Below, piece after piece: positions 9,531-21,940 of a stretch of 64,000 nucleotides of DNA. Under the pieces are notes generated by a model that worked only from the letters and a program-made list of their open reading frames with translations, was not told the origin of the DNA and searched no databases. How positions within the stretch are numbered: position 1 is the stretch's first letter; each line of letters opens with the position of its first letter. A program made the translations under genes and the position numbers. The DNA comes from Gibbula magus. Taxonomy: Eukaryota > Mollusca > Gastropoda > Trochida > Trochidae. The stretch lies in contig OW388296.1 of assembly GCA_936450465.1 (NCBI GenBank), positions 11,591,867 through 11,655,866 on the forward strand, given 5' to 3'.

Positions 9531-11454
9531 GTGAATATTATGTCATTATGTCAAAATTCAATATAATAATATGGTTTGTAAGCTTTAATTACTACATAGC
9601 AAAAGTGTTAACAAACTTCTGTCGTCCTATTGTGAAATCGCTCTAATAGTCCTTCACACACGTCAAGAAGGAAGTGACATTAGGACGATAGCCATTTAAA
9701 CACACTTACAGCGAAATACTCATTAGATGGAAGATACTGGATTTGTTTTGGATTTTTTGGCGAACAATAAACACAACTATTTTGGTTTGAACAGATGACA
9801 TCAACTTTTAGAAAAGTCAGTACCTGCCTTTTTATTATATTATTATATTTCTATTATGTTTGTTGCATCGCATTACGTGTTTGTTTTGTATTGAATAATT
9901 CTTGTCGACGTGTCACTTTTTGAGGAATGGTTTATTTGAATATTCTTTGTTACCTTAACATGATTTATGGTGTACTTCCATTATTACTATCTGTGAATAA
10001 ATAGGTAATGGCTTGAACTATACATACTTCATGTAGGAACACATGTGAAGATGTATAACAACATGATTAAAAGAAACAACATGTTCAAAATTATTTGCGA
10101 TGTACTATGTGTATAGAGATTTAAAAGTGTGACATATGACTTCTGCGAAAGTGACATATATCAAAGCTGCTTTGGTAATTATGTTTTTGTATGTAATTCC
10201 ATTGAATGTGGATATGTTTGTTAGAGTTTAGTAAAAGGGATTAAAGTGAAATCAAAGTTTCCCTAATTTTACACACGTATGTTCTAAACATATTTTTTTA
10301 TTTAAATTAATTGTAATATTGAATATCAATATTGTTAATACTTTTACAAGGGTTGATTTGGGGTAATTCATATTTCAAAATGCAAAACGAAGGTTGTTTT
10401 CATTTAGCTACTACAAATCAACAACTGCATTTTCAGTCTTCCACAACGCAATGTTTAGTAACTGGTTTATTTTACTTTTTATAAAACATCGTGTTGGAAA
10501 TAATTACGTATTTAGAAAGATCATGATTTTACATTAAAATAATTAATCAATTACAAAACATATCCAATCTTTTTTCACAAAATTTAATTGTTTGGTTTAA
10601 ACATTTTATTATGATGAAAAAGATTGTCAACAAGTTCCAACTTCTTCTCCTTGTTATTTGCAATAAATAATATTACATTCTAAAAAAGTAAGGAAAATTC
10701 TACCGAGAAAGTGTATAGTTAATTTACCTGTGAAATGTCATGTGTATTTAAACACTGTTAAACACATTGAAAAGGAATGTTTTCACAAATGATTTTGACC
10801 ATTCTTAGTTTATTGTATTGACTTAACTTGTCATATGAATGCTCCCTTGAATCAATTACTGTTAAATTTTTAAAAAAATAGAAAATACTTTAAATAGGCC
10901 CAATATGTAAATAAACATATCATTGAAGGAAGTATGAAGGTTGATATTTTAACGAGTGAGGCAGCATGTTCTGTGTTGTCAGTCACTATAGACTTAATAA
11001 CACGTGTATTGTCACTGATAGATCCTGGTATCTTATTACTATGTAGATAATAGAATAAAGCATGACAAGATTTAAATAAAGAAGTTATGTATTGAAGGAT
11101 TTGATTGCTGCACAGTAAATAATTAAAGGGCCTTCAGATTATCTGCATTAAAGAGTTCATGTCAGTAGTGTTTAGACAATCACAAGCGATTTCGAAAAAT
11201 ATCTTCCCTATTTTGTTCAACATGAGGACCGTTTTGCGTATGAATATATATGCATATGTGCAAAATAATAACATTTATCTGTTGATGATATAACCTTTCA
11301 TTTTGTAAAGGGAAGTGAAGCATTCTTTTTTACTAAAATCAGAAAGATTGGAAATGTTGTGTTAATCTTTCTGAGATTCATTCTTTTACAGGAAGTACAA
11401 AAAGATACTTAAACTTAACAGTCATAGCAGAAATAAAGTTATAAAAGAATTGAG

Positions 11455-11675
11455 GTAGGGTTATTACATTTTACCGCATATTGTGTTACAATTTACCGCA
11501 CTTTTAGTAACATTTAACCGCACCCCCTTATTACAATTTAGCGCACAAATCTTTATTACAATATACCAATTTTTTATTAAAATTTACCGCATTATTACAT
11601 CTTAACGCGTTTTATTACAATTTACCGCATTATTACATTTTACGACATGTATGACATCTTACGTGGTAACAACTT
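11455..11675 (-). repeat. Right inverted arm, iterated GCGGTAAAATGTAATA
   Basis: On the plus strand the motif appears as attacattttaccgca and variants (ttacaatttaccgca, acatttaaccgca, ttacaatttagcgca). It is the reverse complement of the arm at 8086-8305, and the outermost iterations also match in order. Confidence 0.75.
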
Positions 11676-13447
11676 GTTTACATTATCATTATCTCGTTTG
11701 GAGTAGGATACCGAGCAACTTGTCAAGGCATGGTTCTTCAAAGTACATCCGACTTCCAAACCAGGTGCAGCGTTAAAGGGACATAATCATGTCGGTGAGG
11801 TCTGATATATGTCCAACCTTATAATTTGTGTTATTTAACTTTAACCTAAAATAACCAGTTTAAGGTCACATGCATGAGACCGTTCCTTGGTTTTCATTGA
11901 AACATATATACATACCAGGTGAATATGAAAGTCGAGTATGAAGATATAACCTAAACCAGCACCTGTAATAATTTGGTAAATTTTAGAACCAAATAAAATA
12001 TCATCCAAAACTGATTATGCATATTTAAGGAAGCGGCTTAATGCAGATGCTTGTTGTTAAGGATCAAAACCGACTCCGAGGTATTGTTTGCGCAAAAGGC
12101 CCGAAGGCCCGATCCAATTTCCAGAGGCCGAGGGCTTTCTTTCGCAAACAAAACCGAGGGGGAGGTTTTAATTTAATTTGTGAACCGACCGAGGCTATAT
12201 TTAAGATGTTCAATAATATTTTAAAATCCTCGAGGATTCAGGGGTTATACTACTATTTGGATCAGTTGTCATGCGAAGAGAGCACAGCCGCGATCTGCAC
12301 GTGCTACACGCCTGCGACGCATGCCGTGCACTGGAGTTGCATGCGCTACCCGTCTCATGCACGGCACAAGGTTCATACTGACAAACAATCAGCTTTGGTT
12401 TCGTGGTCCTTGGAGCTCAGTTGATAAGGGCGTTTGTAGGCAAGCAAAGGGTCCTGAGATCAAAACCAGGCATGATCACTAGAAATTGTTGACCTAGGAT
12501 ATAGACTTCAGTTGAGGTGAATCAAATGGTTTATCGACCTCGGGACAGTTATGTTTAACGAGGCGAAAGTCAATAACTGTTTTATTATATGATTAATGAA
12601 AGTGTTAATTCAAAAAAATATACATGTATTTCACAAAAAGTTTCATTTTTTTCTAATTTTACTTGTAAACCTACAATTAATGACAACATACACTTTGATT
12701 GAACAACAAAAAGTTTATTCTTAGATAATCTAACATGAACATGAAATATTAAGTTTAGGGTATCTAGCTAACCTCCTCGCAGTGGTGATCTATGTTTAGG
12801 TCCAGGTCATTGGATTGTTATATGTTGACCTCGCGTGACGCTTCCCGCGGTCAACATAACGTTTGATCATTATCGGTGACCATCCGTCTCGGCCAATCAG
12901 AAAACAGAACACTCGTCCATCATATAATACTTTAAAATATGATACATTGGAAGAAAGATTTCTAATAATTTTTAAGTCTTCAAAAAAAACATTCGAAACA
13001 CATTACACAAACCCCGGGACTTACCTCAGGAATTCCCGGTTCTTTCCTTAAGAATGCCCAGTAAAATACTGGTAGAAGTTTAGTCGGTTAAAGAAAAACC
13101 TGTTTTGACAAAAGAGTGACGTCACTGGAGGTTTATAACAACATAGGTATAACGCAATAAGATTCAGGAAAGACGACAGTAAGATTTCCATACAAAGTAT
13201 ACATTTAATCATTCAAAAATAAGGATTAGCTGACCACGACAGAAATGTGCCTTGCTAAGATTGGGTCATTTTCCTTGAATCTGGTTTATAAATGAATGTT
13301 TAAATATACATGATATAAGAATCATAAGACAAAACGCTGTTCAAATTGTCATACACAATATACAAATGTATGTATAATGTAAACTATATTATAGAATTAC
13401 ATGTGAGATATGATTCCATTCGGAAATGTAAATCTTAAATAACGACA
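11676..13447. other. Non-coding interval with GC-rich palindromic patches
   Basis: A 127-residue frame at 12041-12424 covers a patch with internal inverted repeats such as 'gtttgcgcaaa' against 'tttcgcaaac' and 'ggcccgaaggccc', so I read it as repeat rather than gene. A second patch at 12770-12900 carries 'gttgacctcgcgtgacgc' and 'cgcggtcaac' in inverted order. Confidence 0.4.
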
Positions 13448-13558
13448 TTTATTTCATCGAAGGGGACTGAGTGGGTAATAATGGAATTCAGTCCATGACT
13501 CGAAAGAGGGGTTTCAAATATATATTTGTAACCACTCAGACCCCTTCGATTAAATAAA
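13448..13558. repeat. Fold-back repeat, 27-bp arms
   Basis: The arm 13448-13474 (tttatttcatcgaagggg...) is the reverse complement of 13532-13558 with two mismatches. The 57-base centre contains a second weak inversion. It is hairpin-like and consistent with a small MITE. Confidence 0.65.
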
Positions 13559-14319
13559 CAATATTATATGTCATTATTTATACTACTGTTATATCACAAA
13601 ACAAACAAGAACACATGCTTACCGAAAAACCAGTTTTGTTTTAAAAAATAATTAAAAAATACTACATAGAGATCCGTTTGTAAAGTAAATTAAACTTAAA
13701 TTGAAATGGCAAAAAACTAAATTGATTAAGCCACTTACATATAGCAAAATGAAATAACCCAACCTCACCTCAAATGGACAGTGACACCTTAACAGAACCA
13801 ACACTGTTATATACCCGCTCCAGCAAAGGAGAGAATAGCAAAGTGTATTTCTAAACGCGATAGGTCTATGCAAAATAAAACCATGGCGTTAACGCTGGCT
13901 ACTGATCAATATCAACAAAAGAAACTAAGGTGATCGATCTCGTAATAAACACCGACACAGGTGTATGTCAGGGTGTAATCACTATAGCAATACCGTTTAT
14001 ATAGACTTTATCATATATTCATTACGCTGTGATCACCTGAACCTGAAAATCTTGTTTTAAACTAAAAACATGTAAGTTTTGACACATTTAGCTTTTGATT
14101 CCATTATAGGCAGACATTTCACTAAAAATATATGTTCTTAAAATGAAAAAAAAAATTCCCCCGCTCGATCAAATTCTAGATGGTAAAGTGATGAAACACA
14201 TATATTTGTATATGGTTGTAAACAGGTGGTTCATGTATTTATCTAGTGACAGGACAACTCCAAACGTTATTCAGAGGACATCGCATACAAACGTGAGAAG
14301 GCCAATGTAACTGCTACTG

Positions 14320-14430
14320 GTTTACTCTCATTCCGCCTACTGTTCCAGGCATACTGCTTTCCATTCCGCCTACAGTTCCAGGCATACTACTTTCCATTCT
14401 GCCTACAGGTATACTGTAGGCAGAGTGGGA
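14320..14430 (+). repeat. Short direct and inverted repeats
   Basis: The unit 'ttccgcctactgttccaggc' and near copies occur three times between 14332 and 14410, followed by the inverted form 'actgtaggcagagtgg'. No coding is seen. Confidence 0.6.
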
Positions 14431-15116
14431 AAATATTGTTTACCTATAACATAATGGCACAAGCCATTTCCCAGCTACTACGGGCATATCATCATGCCAG
14501 AGTAGATATACTTAATCCCTGCATCTACTCATAAATTATAGTTTACGTGTTTATTTAGTGTTGCCAAGTCAAGTCAAACTTTATTCTCATAATTCTCGCT
14601 AATTATATAATTTTTTCACTTGGTAATTAAACATTTGTAAGCTCTGCTATTTATTAGGGCAATGTTTAAACTTGCTCTATTTACAACATACTGATATGAA
14701 GGCTATGGAATACAAAAGTAGACCTTTATAAACTAGCGAAGTGTTAAACATTTGTTCATCGAGCCCATTAGAACTCAATAAAAACTCTGTTGACTAATTT
14801 GCGGCAATATATTTATTTGAATATTTGTATTATTAATAATAAAAGTTTCTTGAAATGTATCACATGTGGTGCTGTGGACATTGCATATGCCATAAATACT
14901 ACATTGCTGAACATTGTTTCTAGATTTAACCCAAAATAAAACAGAATATATATATCATATTTATGTAGTGTGTTTTCAGTAGACTCAAATCTCTCTATAT
15001 ATATTCCAAATAATATCAAACACATAAACTCAGAAATCCGCCCACCTTAGGAATTCTGTGTTGCTTGCAATGTGACGTACTGATAGAGTGCGCGTTTGGT
15101 CACCTCTACGTGAGTT

Positions 15117-15203
15117 GTAATGAGATGTTATCTGATTGCAAACCTTTGATGAGATGTTATCTATAACGTGATTGCAAACCTTTGATGAGATGTTATCTAT
15201 AAC
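15117..15203 (+). repeat. 36-bp tandem duplication
   Basis: The unit with 'aacctttgatgagatgtt' is duplicated, with a partial third copy at the left ('gagatgttatctgattgc'). The surrounding 14431-16047 is otherwise featureless and AT-rich. Confidence 0.7.
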
Positions 15204-16051
15204 ACCATGGACATTTCATAGCACCAATCTACGCTTTAACAAACTGTGTCCGTTCATGTTCTTCAGTACAAAATAACATGGTGTAATTATGAATCACATT
15301 TCTCATCGTCTTAACAAAGGATTTATACTGACGTGACCTTTTTTAAGTTTGATAACTTGTGCCCAATTCGTTTCTTGAATTAATAACAATTGTTTAAATC
15401 GATCATGGATTTATACACGGCTTCAGCGTTTCATGTTAGTGTATATGTTACAGTTAATCTAGGAAATCAGGAAATACGTGTACCCTGCTTGCCTGCCGTA
15501 TGATTCAGGGGAGGAAACAATCTTCCATACTATCTTTTAATGTTAGGCTTTTAAAGTGAAAATAGGATATGTGTCCGAGCTAAGTAGCTGATGCCCGATT
15601 ACAAATGATAATTATTAATTACTGTTTCACTCAGTAAATACACGTATCTAATACAATTTCTTGGAAGAACACATATTTACTTAAATATAGAGCCCGTTTT
15701 AACACGTGTTTATTAAACAACAGCAAAATTATTCATTTCATGTACTCCAGTATTCAGTGCAACTTGTATGTACTAAGTGAAACAGTAATTACACGTATTT
15801 ACTGATTTCACAGATTTACTGTTAGATATACGCAACTGAACAATACCCGACGTACCTTAGCATAGCAAATCGTTATAATTCTACATAGGATACTTGAGTT
15901 ACAACTTGCACTTTGAGAAAGTACTGTAGCAACTACGTGTTTTAGTATGCCAGTGTCTTAAATATTTATAAAATAATAACCGGCTTTTACAAGGGATTGG
16001 TATACACCCTCAGTAGTGTTTGTCATGGTGTAGATGTAAGGTACATATTAA

Positions 16052-16405
16052 AGGGACAGTAGAACGTTTTTTCGCTCAAATAAGTCGATGAAATGTATTT
16101 GAAACATAATTTCACCAATCGTAAAACACCCTTCTCTCTTCGGAAAATCAAGTTTAAAATGAGTGTACATGGCTCAGTAAGGCCATGGGAATCGTTTTTG
16201 TCATTCGAAATAATAAAATGTGTTCACAATAAAATGGCCGCCATGCAATTTTTGCTTTATACGCAATACCGTTATCATTTCTACGGATAATTGTTTTTTG
16301 TAATAAAATATTTTACCCTCTAAAGTAATTTTGAATGGCACAAATTATCATTATAAATAGGAAATTTGAAAAAATAAATTTTGCAAAAAACGTGCTACTG
16401 CCCCT
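16052..16405 (+). mobile_element. piggyBac-type MITE, copy A
   Basis: This 354-bp element starts AGGGACAGTAGAACG and ends CGTGCTACTGCCCCT, forming inverted termini, and is bracketed by TTAA on both sides (16048-16051 and 16406-16409). TTAA duplication is the hallmark of piggyBac transposition. It has no transposase. Two further copies are in this window. Confidence 0.85.
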
Positions 16406-17120
16406 TTAAGTAAGAATACGGTTCAAATATACATGAAATTAATCACTCTAATGCTACTGTTCGAACCGGTGTTGTAATATCTATGACATCTGTGATGATC
16501 AAAAAAGAATGCGCAATAAATGTCTCATATTCCCTTTCCCATTGTCAGGTTCTCTGCCATTTTTAACAGTTCCTTTGTTACTTTCAGATAACAAATTAAT
16601 AATAATTGTAATGTATTTTCACTGTTATTAATTTTATTGTCGATTTGTTCAGCATTCAGGTATGTCTTGAACGGATGAATAATTGGCTTGGGATTTTGTA
16701 TAGCCATTTAAGGTAAAAATAAAGGACACCAACACAAATGCAAGATATTTTAATCCACAAGTAGTCAATACGAACGAATTGTTTTAGTTTTTGAAACATT
16801 ATGTTTCAGATTTCGGAAAAACACGACTTTATAATCGTCGTATTGTAATCTGTTTAACTAGGCTAGATAACAGAGTGAAGAAGGACTATTGTTTGTATTC
16901 TGACGTCCTACACCAACGATGCGTCAACAAAGGAGAGACCAAAGGCACAATATGTCGCCAACATCTTTTTAGTAATTTGATTTCCATGTTTAATCAATGT
17001 TCAAGGCAATGCCAAATATTATAACACTAAACCATTTTGAAACAGCGATGTCACCCTCCATCATTCTCTTCCCACAAAGGTTACTCCCTTCAGATTTCCG
17101 TTCCTTACCTCTGTTCTATA

Positions 17121-17557
17121 TCGCTTGAAATCGAGAGCAGAAGCAAAATACACTATCGGAGGAAAGCGGAACCTCATACTGTACCCCTGCTTCTTAACCA
17201 ATGAAAACTCATCTTTCAGCGGCCCTGTCGACCGAGTGACTTTAAAGATCGAGGCATTTGACTCTTAAAGGTCTTGCTCATTAGCATATATAACACAAAT
17301 GAACCATTTTTGGTATTTGTCTGTGATTTCGTCTTCTATATATTTATTAGCATGTTTATCAATAATACTTTTTAACTAAATCAAATACCATATTTCGAGA
17401 GAAACCAATTAAACGAGAAAACGTTTATCTTACGATTAGTTTATCATTATGACGTGTCATTGGCAAATGTCCCTTTTACAACGGCGTCGCTGATTGCACA
17501 ACTAGATTCAATTGCAACCAATCAGGACACTCCACTTTTGCCCTCGATTTCAAGCGA
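17121..17557. repeat. Inverted pair of an 18-bp motif
   Basis: The motif tcgcttgaaatcgagagc at 17121-17138 recurs inverted at 17540-17557 with one mismatch. The 400-base interior is not coding. The pair may be termini of a decayed element. The rest of 16410-18310 shows no gene. Confidence 0.4.
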
Positions 17558-18310
17558 AAAAAAGGTACTACATAACTATATAAAACTGCTTTGTCCAAAG
17601 TCAGTCTTTAAACAGAATCTTTGTAAAATAAAGTGATGTAGAAACAAATAGACACCTATTTCAGTATCAAATTGATAAAACCTGTTTCTCTGAAAAAATA
17701 GGTTATCCCAGTAAAGACATTTTAGGAAATTTTAGGAAAAATAGATATAAAATCTGGGGGAATTTCTCACAAACTAAATAGTTTTTAACAGCCTAATATT
17801 TTAAATTGCTTGTACTAAATTGTAAAACTCATGCATTAAGTTTATATCCAAAGGGAAACTTACATATTAGGCATAAACATAATAGGAAAGGTGCATGAGT
17901 TTTACAGAACATGTTCTTGAATAACCAACAAGTACTAAAGTCACACAAACCACTGAAAACCAACCAAAACACACATTTGTCATTTCCGTCCAGAATAAGA
18001 ACTATATTAACCATCCCTTAGTATCAGTATCAGATTCGGATCTTCACAAAACAGTTACCAACTACACCATTCTATGACTCAAGCCACTCAAAATCTGCCA
18101 GACTGTTAATAAGTTTTAGCACTTTAGGATTCATCTGAATCTTCTTCTTCCCTTGGTTTCCTTTCGACCCTTTATCTGGATTGATTCCAACGAAGCACCT
18201 GCAAGAAAGTTGATTAATATATGGGTAGATATAAAGACAAATGTTGATTACACTTGTATAAATGTCATTAACCGTTTCCCTGTCCACAGAAAAGTACATG
18301 GGTTAGTTTG

Positions 18311-19030
18311 GATAGCTAAATTTTAGACTACCTGGTATCAAACTTCATCTATTTTTATAGTGTAATGTTAAAAGTAGGTGTTTTAAAATCAAAGCACTTC
18401 ATTTATGGATATCGCTTATGTATTTAGTAAAAAATAATGTCTTTAATACCTTTTCCATGTTAAACTGTATGTTTCTGGGATCTATCCACAGTTGGGATAG
18501 CTAAATTTTAGACTAATTGGTAACAAACTTCCTCTATTTTAATAGTGTTCTGTTAAAAGTAGGTGTTTTAACATCAAAGCACTTCATTTATTGATATCGC
18601 TTATGTATTTAGTTAACAATAATGTCTTTAATACCATTTCCATGTTAAACTGTGTGTTTCTGGGATCTATCCATAGTTGGGATAGCTAAATTTTAGACTA
18701 ACTGGTATCAAACTTCATCTATTTTTATAGTGTTATGTTAAAAGTAGGTGTTTTAACATCAAAGCACTTCAATTATGGATATAGTTCATGTATTTGATAA
18801 AAATAATGTCTTTAATACCATTTCAATGTTAAACTGTGTGTTTCTGGGATCTATCCTTAGTTGCAATAGCTAAACTTTATACTAGCTGGTACTTAACTGC
18901 ATGTATTCTAATAATGTAATATTGAAATTAGCCTTTTTAAAGGTTAAATAGCTTCTTTATGATAATCCTCTATGTTAGCATTAAAAGCATGTTACAGTTT
19001 TTGTTGGGGATCAATCAACAGTTGGGATTG
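18311..19030 (+). repeat. 185-bp tandem array, about four copies
   Basis: Units begin at 18311, 18496, 18681 and 18864 with 'gatagctaaattttagac' or a close variant, and a degenerate start recurs at 19026. The first two periods are 185 bp and later ones shorten. Each unit ends with 'gggatctatccacagttg'-like sequence, which recurs at 20038-20055 beyond the next minisatellite. Confidence 0.9.
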
Positions 19031-19224
19031 CTATTTATTTTAGTAAGAATTGCGTGCTACAGCACCATTAAGTATTAGAATGTAATGGTAGAAGATGTTT
19101 TTATTACGTGTAAATACTCGATTTATCAACATTTATGTTGTAATTATGATATATTTTATATATTTTGCCAAATTTTTAATGATCCTTTGTACCGTCATTG
19201 TATTTCGACTTCTGTCATTTCAAT

Positions 19225-19970
19225 CGTCAATGGATTCATCAAAAGCAATTTTTTCATCAAAGTCGTTTTTTCATCAAAGTCAGTGTTTTCATCAAAGTCA
19301 ATTTTTCATTAAAGACAGTTGATTCGTTTAAGTAATTTTTTCATCAAAATCATGTTTTTCTTTCAAAAACAGTTATTCACATCAAAATATGTTTTTTACA
19401 TCAAAATAAGTTTTTTACAAAGTCATTTTTTTAATCAAAGTCGGTTTTTTCCAACAAAGTCGGTTTTTTCATCAAAGTCGGTTTTTTCTTCAAATTTGTT
19501 TTTGTCATCAAAGTAATGTTTTTCATCAAAGTAAATTTTTCCATCAAAGTAATTTTGTCATCAAAGTAATTTTTTTCAACTAAATCATTTTTTTCATCAA
19601 AGTCATTTCTTTCATCAAAGTCATTTTTTCATCAAAAACAGTTTTTCACATCAAAATATGTTTTTTACATCAAAATAAGTTTTTTACATCAAAATAAGTT
19701 TTTTCATCAAAATAATTTTGTTCATCAACATCATTTTTCTCATAAAAAGTCGTCTTTTTCTTCAAAGTAATTTTTTGGATCAAATTCGTTTTTTCCAACA
19801 AAGACATTTTTCATCAAAGTCGGTTTTTTCAGCATAGTCGGTTTTTTCTTCAAAGTTGTTTTTTTCATCAAAGTTATTTTTTTCATCAATGTAATTTTTT
19901 CATCAAATTCGTTTTTATCATCAAAATCAGTTTTTAAATCAAAATAAAAATTTTCATCAAACTCATTTTT
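19225..19970 (+). repeat. 17-bp minisatellite (ATCAAAGTCGGTTTTTTC)
   Basis: About 40 degenerate copies of a 16-18-base unit, roughly 'atcaaagtcggttttttc', run head to tail. Sub-blocks favour 'catcaaaataagttttttac'. The open frames here are Ser/Phe/Lys repeats and not genes. There are no spacers, so this is not a CRISPR array. Confidence 0.9.
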
Positions 19971-19984
19971 TTTCTAAAAAGTTC

Positions 19985-20108
19985 TGCTATCCCATCTTAA
20001 GATCTTAAGATGGGATATCCCAACTTGAGATAGCGATTTATCCACAGTTGGGATAGCCTGGAGAGCTATCCCATCTTAAGGTGGGATAGATCCATACTTG
20101 GGATACAA
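19985..20108. repeat. Perfect 28-bp palindrome and related inversions
   Basis: Bases 19989-20016 are a perfect palindrome centred on AGATCT, with half-site atcccatcttaaga. Diverged copies of the half-site follow at about 20065-20100 ('ctatcccatcttaagg', 'gtgggatag'). The block also holds 'atccacagttgggatag', linking it to the 185-bp array at 18.3 kb, and it cuts into the end of the transposon-derived gene remnant at 20.1 kb. Confidence 0.85.
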
Positions 20109-20706
20109 CAGCCACTTCAGGAAGCCATTTCACACAGCCATAAGAATCTTTTCTTGGAGTTAACTGTTTGACATCATTCTTCTGACCTTCAGATTGATCA
20201 CTGCTTGATCCAGTTTCTGTTGGTAGGGGTCGTTTCTTTGAAGACAGACACAATCTAGTGCTTCCCCGATACAGATTTTGGTTTCTTGTCACAAGTTTAT
20301 TAAGAATGGTCTCATAACCAGAACCAACAATCTGATCATCAATTTGGTCCTGTAAACTATCTGTATACTTAGCAACCATTCTCTGAGCTATTGTAGAGAA
20401 CTGAGGCCTAGTTGCATGGTGTGTTTGAGCTCTAACAGCATCCACAGTCTTATGAATGAGATCTTTTTTCGATTCTGGGGCAAGACCCTTGCCCTGGTCC
20501 AGTAACTGTTTTGTGAAGATGTTCAGAGTGTCCCATGGTAGTTTCAGTTTCACGGGCCAGTTAGCTTCTGGACACGAAAGAGTGATAGGCTCTGGACTTT
20601 TAGGAGAAAAGGATCCGGAACTAACACTGGTCAGTGATGAAAGGGACGAAAGTGGTGATGACTGTGAGGAACCCTGTCCTTCTGGACCTAAATAAACATA
20701 TAACAA
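20109..20706 (-). pseudogene. SAMD3-like transposon-associated C-terminal fragment
   Basis: The frame gives PEANWPVKLKLPWDTL, KDLIHKTVDAVRAQTHHATRP, IAQRMVAKYTDSLQDQ, GSGYETILNKLVTRNQNLYR and DSYGCVKWLP, the order of conserved blocks I know from multi-copy SAM-domain (SAMD3-like) proteins of fish and invertebrates that behave as transposon passengers. A likely splice acceptor (TTATTTAG) lies near 20690 on the minus strand. The coding is cut at about 20108 by the palindromic repeat block, so residues after KWLPEVAV are repeat-derived. It belongs with the fragments up to 24737. Confidence 0.6.
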
Positions 20707-20829
20707 TCAATTCAAAGATATTCCAACAAGACATTAGGTAAGAATTGGAAATATAAAATAAAGACAGAATGAAGCCCTGCAACAGACTTGCCTCCTTTAC
20801 CATTTATTTATATCATAACAAGACAAAAG

Positions 20830-21235
20830 TGAGCATGGCTCACACATACCCCCCGCCATCTGACCCTTTTCCTCCCCTTTTTTCACTTAACCCCACATAA
20901 AAGTTCAATTGTTAATTCAAGGGCCAGAACTCCATCAAAAATAATTTTTCGTAACTGGCTTTCGAACTCGATCAAAAGTATCATAAGGAGTACCCGCAAC
21001 AAAATTTTCATTCATCTATAGGTTAAATAGTTTCCAAGAAAATATTTCCCCATTTAACACCATAAATTAATTGAAAAAATTCTGTTTCTTTTGAAAAGTC
21101 AAAAAATTCCAAAAAGCTACAAATTAGCTCACATTGAGGGGTTTTAATTTTTTTCAGACGGAAGGACGGACATGGACAGGCGAAGGGAATAATCGCTATA
21201 TACCCCCGCTGACTTTGTAGCGGAGGTATAATTAT
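20830..21235. repeat. Interspersed repeat with CCCCCGC ends
   Basis: The block opens 'cataccccccgccat' and closes 'atacccccgctgactttg' followed by 'gtagcggaggtata'. It has a 'ggacggacatggacagg' stretch near the end, typical of a mollusc repeat family also represented at 35483-36070 and 57050-57130. It has no coding and probably sits in an intron of the relic gene. Confidence 0.55.
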
Positions 21236-21319
21236 GAATAGTTCATTGATGCACGTAGTGCACAGTTACTTATGGTTCTTTGACTACTTTATAATTTCAC
21301 TGATTACACATTCATACAC

Positions 21320-21560
21320 AAATTGAAACCTACCATCAGATACTCCAGAAATTCCAATAGCACTCTTCATCCCAAAGCCCCTAACAGTTTTCTTGCATGG
21401 ACGGGTCTGATGATTCCCTTCAGGTCATCCTCTTGCACCCACTCAAGATCCTCAATGTTTATGACACCAAGCTTCTCAAGCTCACAAACAACATGTGTGA
21501 TTACAGTTTCCTCCAAATTTCCCTAAATATCAACTGCGCTCTTCCTTAAAGTCTTTTGCA
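21320..21560 (-). pseudogene. SAM-like domain exon of the transposon-derived gene
   Basis: The minus strand encodes VINIEDLEWVQEDDLKG followed by IIRPVHARKLLGAL, the end of a SAM-type helical domain ('DL..ll.p..ArkLL'). Stops lie upstream in the same frame. It sits between the PLAVYEE fragment and the C-terminal fragment, as the family architecture predicts. Confidence 0.5.
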
Positions 21561-21575
21561 GTCCATATTCTGCAC

Positions 21576-21776
21576 TCATGTTTTGGGCATTGTCAGTTCA
21601 ATACAGTGTCTCAGGGACAGATAGTATGTGCCGGATTCCTCATATACAGCTAAAGGATAGTATTCTGCAAACTGATTGATTGAAAGGCAAACTAAATTTC
21701 CAGTGTCTAAATCCTCCTCAAACGCATACAGTTCCATTGAAGGGACTAAAAAGCACACAACCTGACTTACAACCAC
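21576..21776 (-). pseudogene. Fragment of transposon-derived gene (YYPL block)
   Basis: The 66-residue frame contains LYAFEEDL, INQFAEYYPLAVYEE and YYLSLRHCIEL, which resembles the end of the large domain that follows the RFESKH block in this family. It is collinear with its neighbours on the minus strand. Confidence 0.5.
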
Positions 21777-21940
21777 ATATGCCTCTTCATTTTTTACCTA
21801 TAGAGTTTGGATTTTTCCTATTGTGAGCTCTGAAGTATATGATTATGATATTATCATTTCTTTTCCTACTCTGTACTCAACCCCTCTGAAATGTAACTTT
21901 TCAGCTCTAAAGGTGTTTTCCCCGTGAACTGAATGACAAG

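Noticed and set aside
12041..12424. 127-codon frame as a gene
   Set aside because: It overlaps a patch of internal inverted repeats, has no homology that I recognise and no splice or promoter context.
19225..19970. Regular repeats as a CRISPR array
   Set aside because: The 17-bp units are contiguous and degenerate with no unique spacers, and the genome is eukaryotic.
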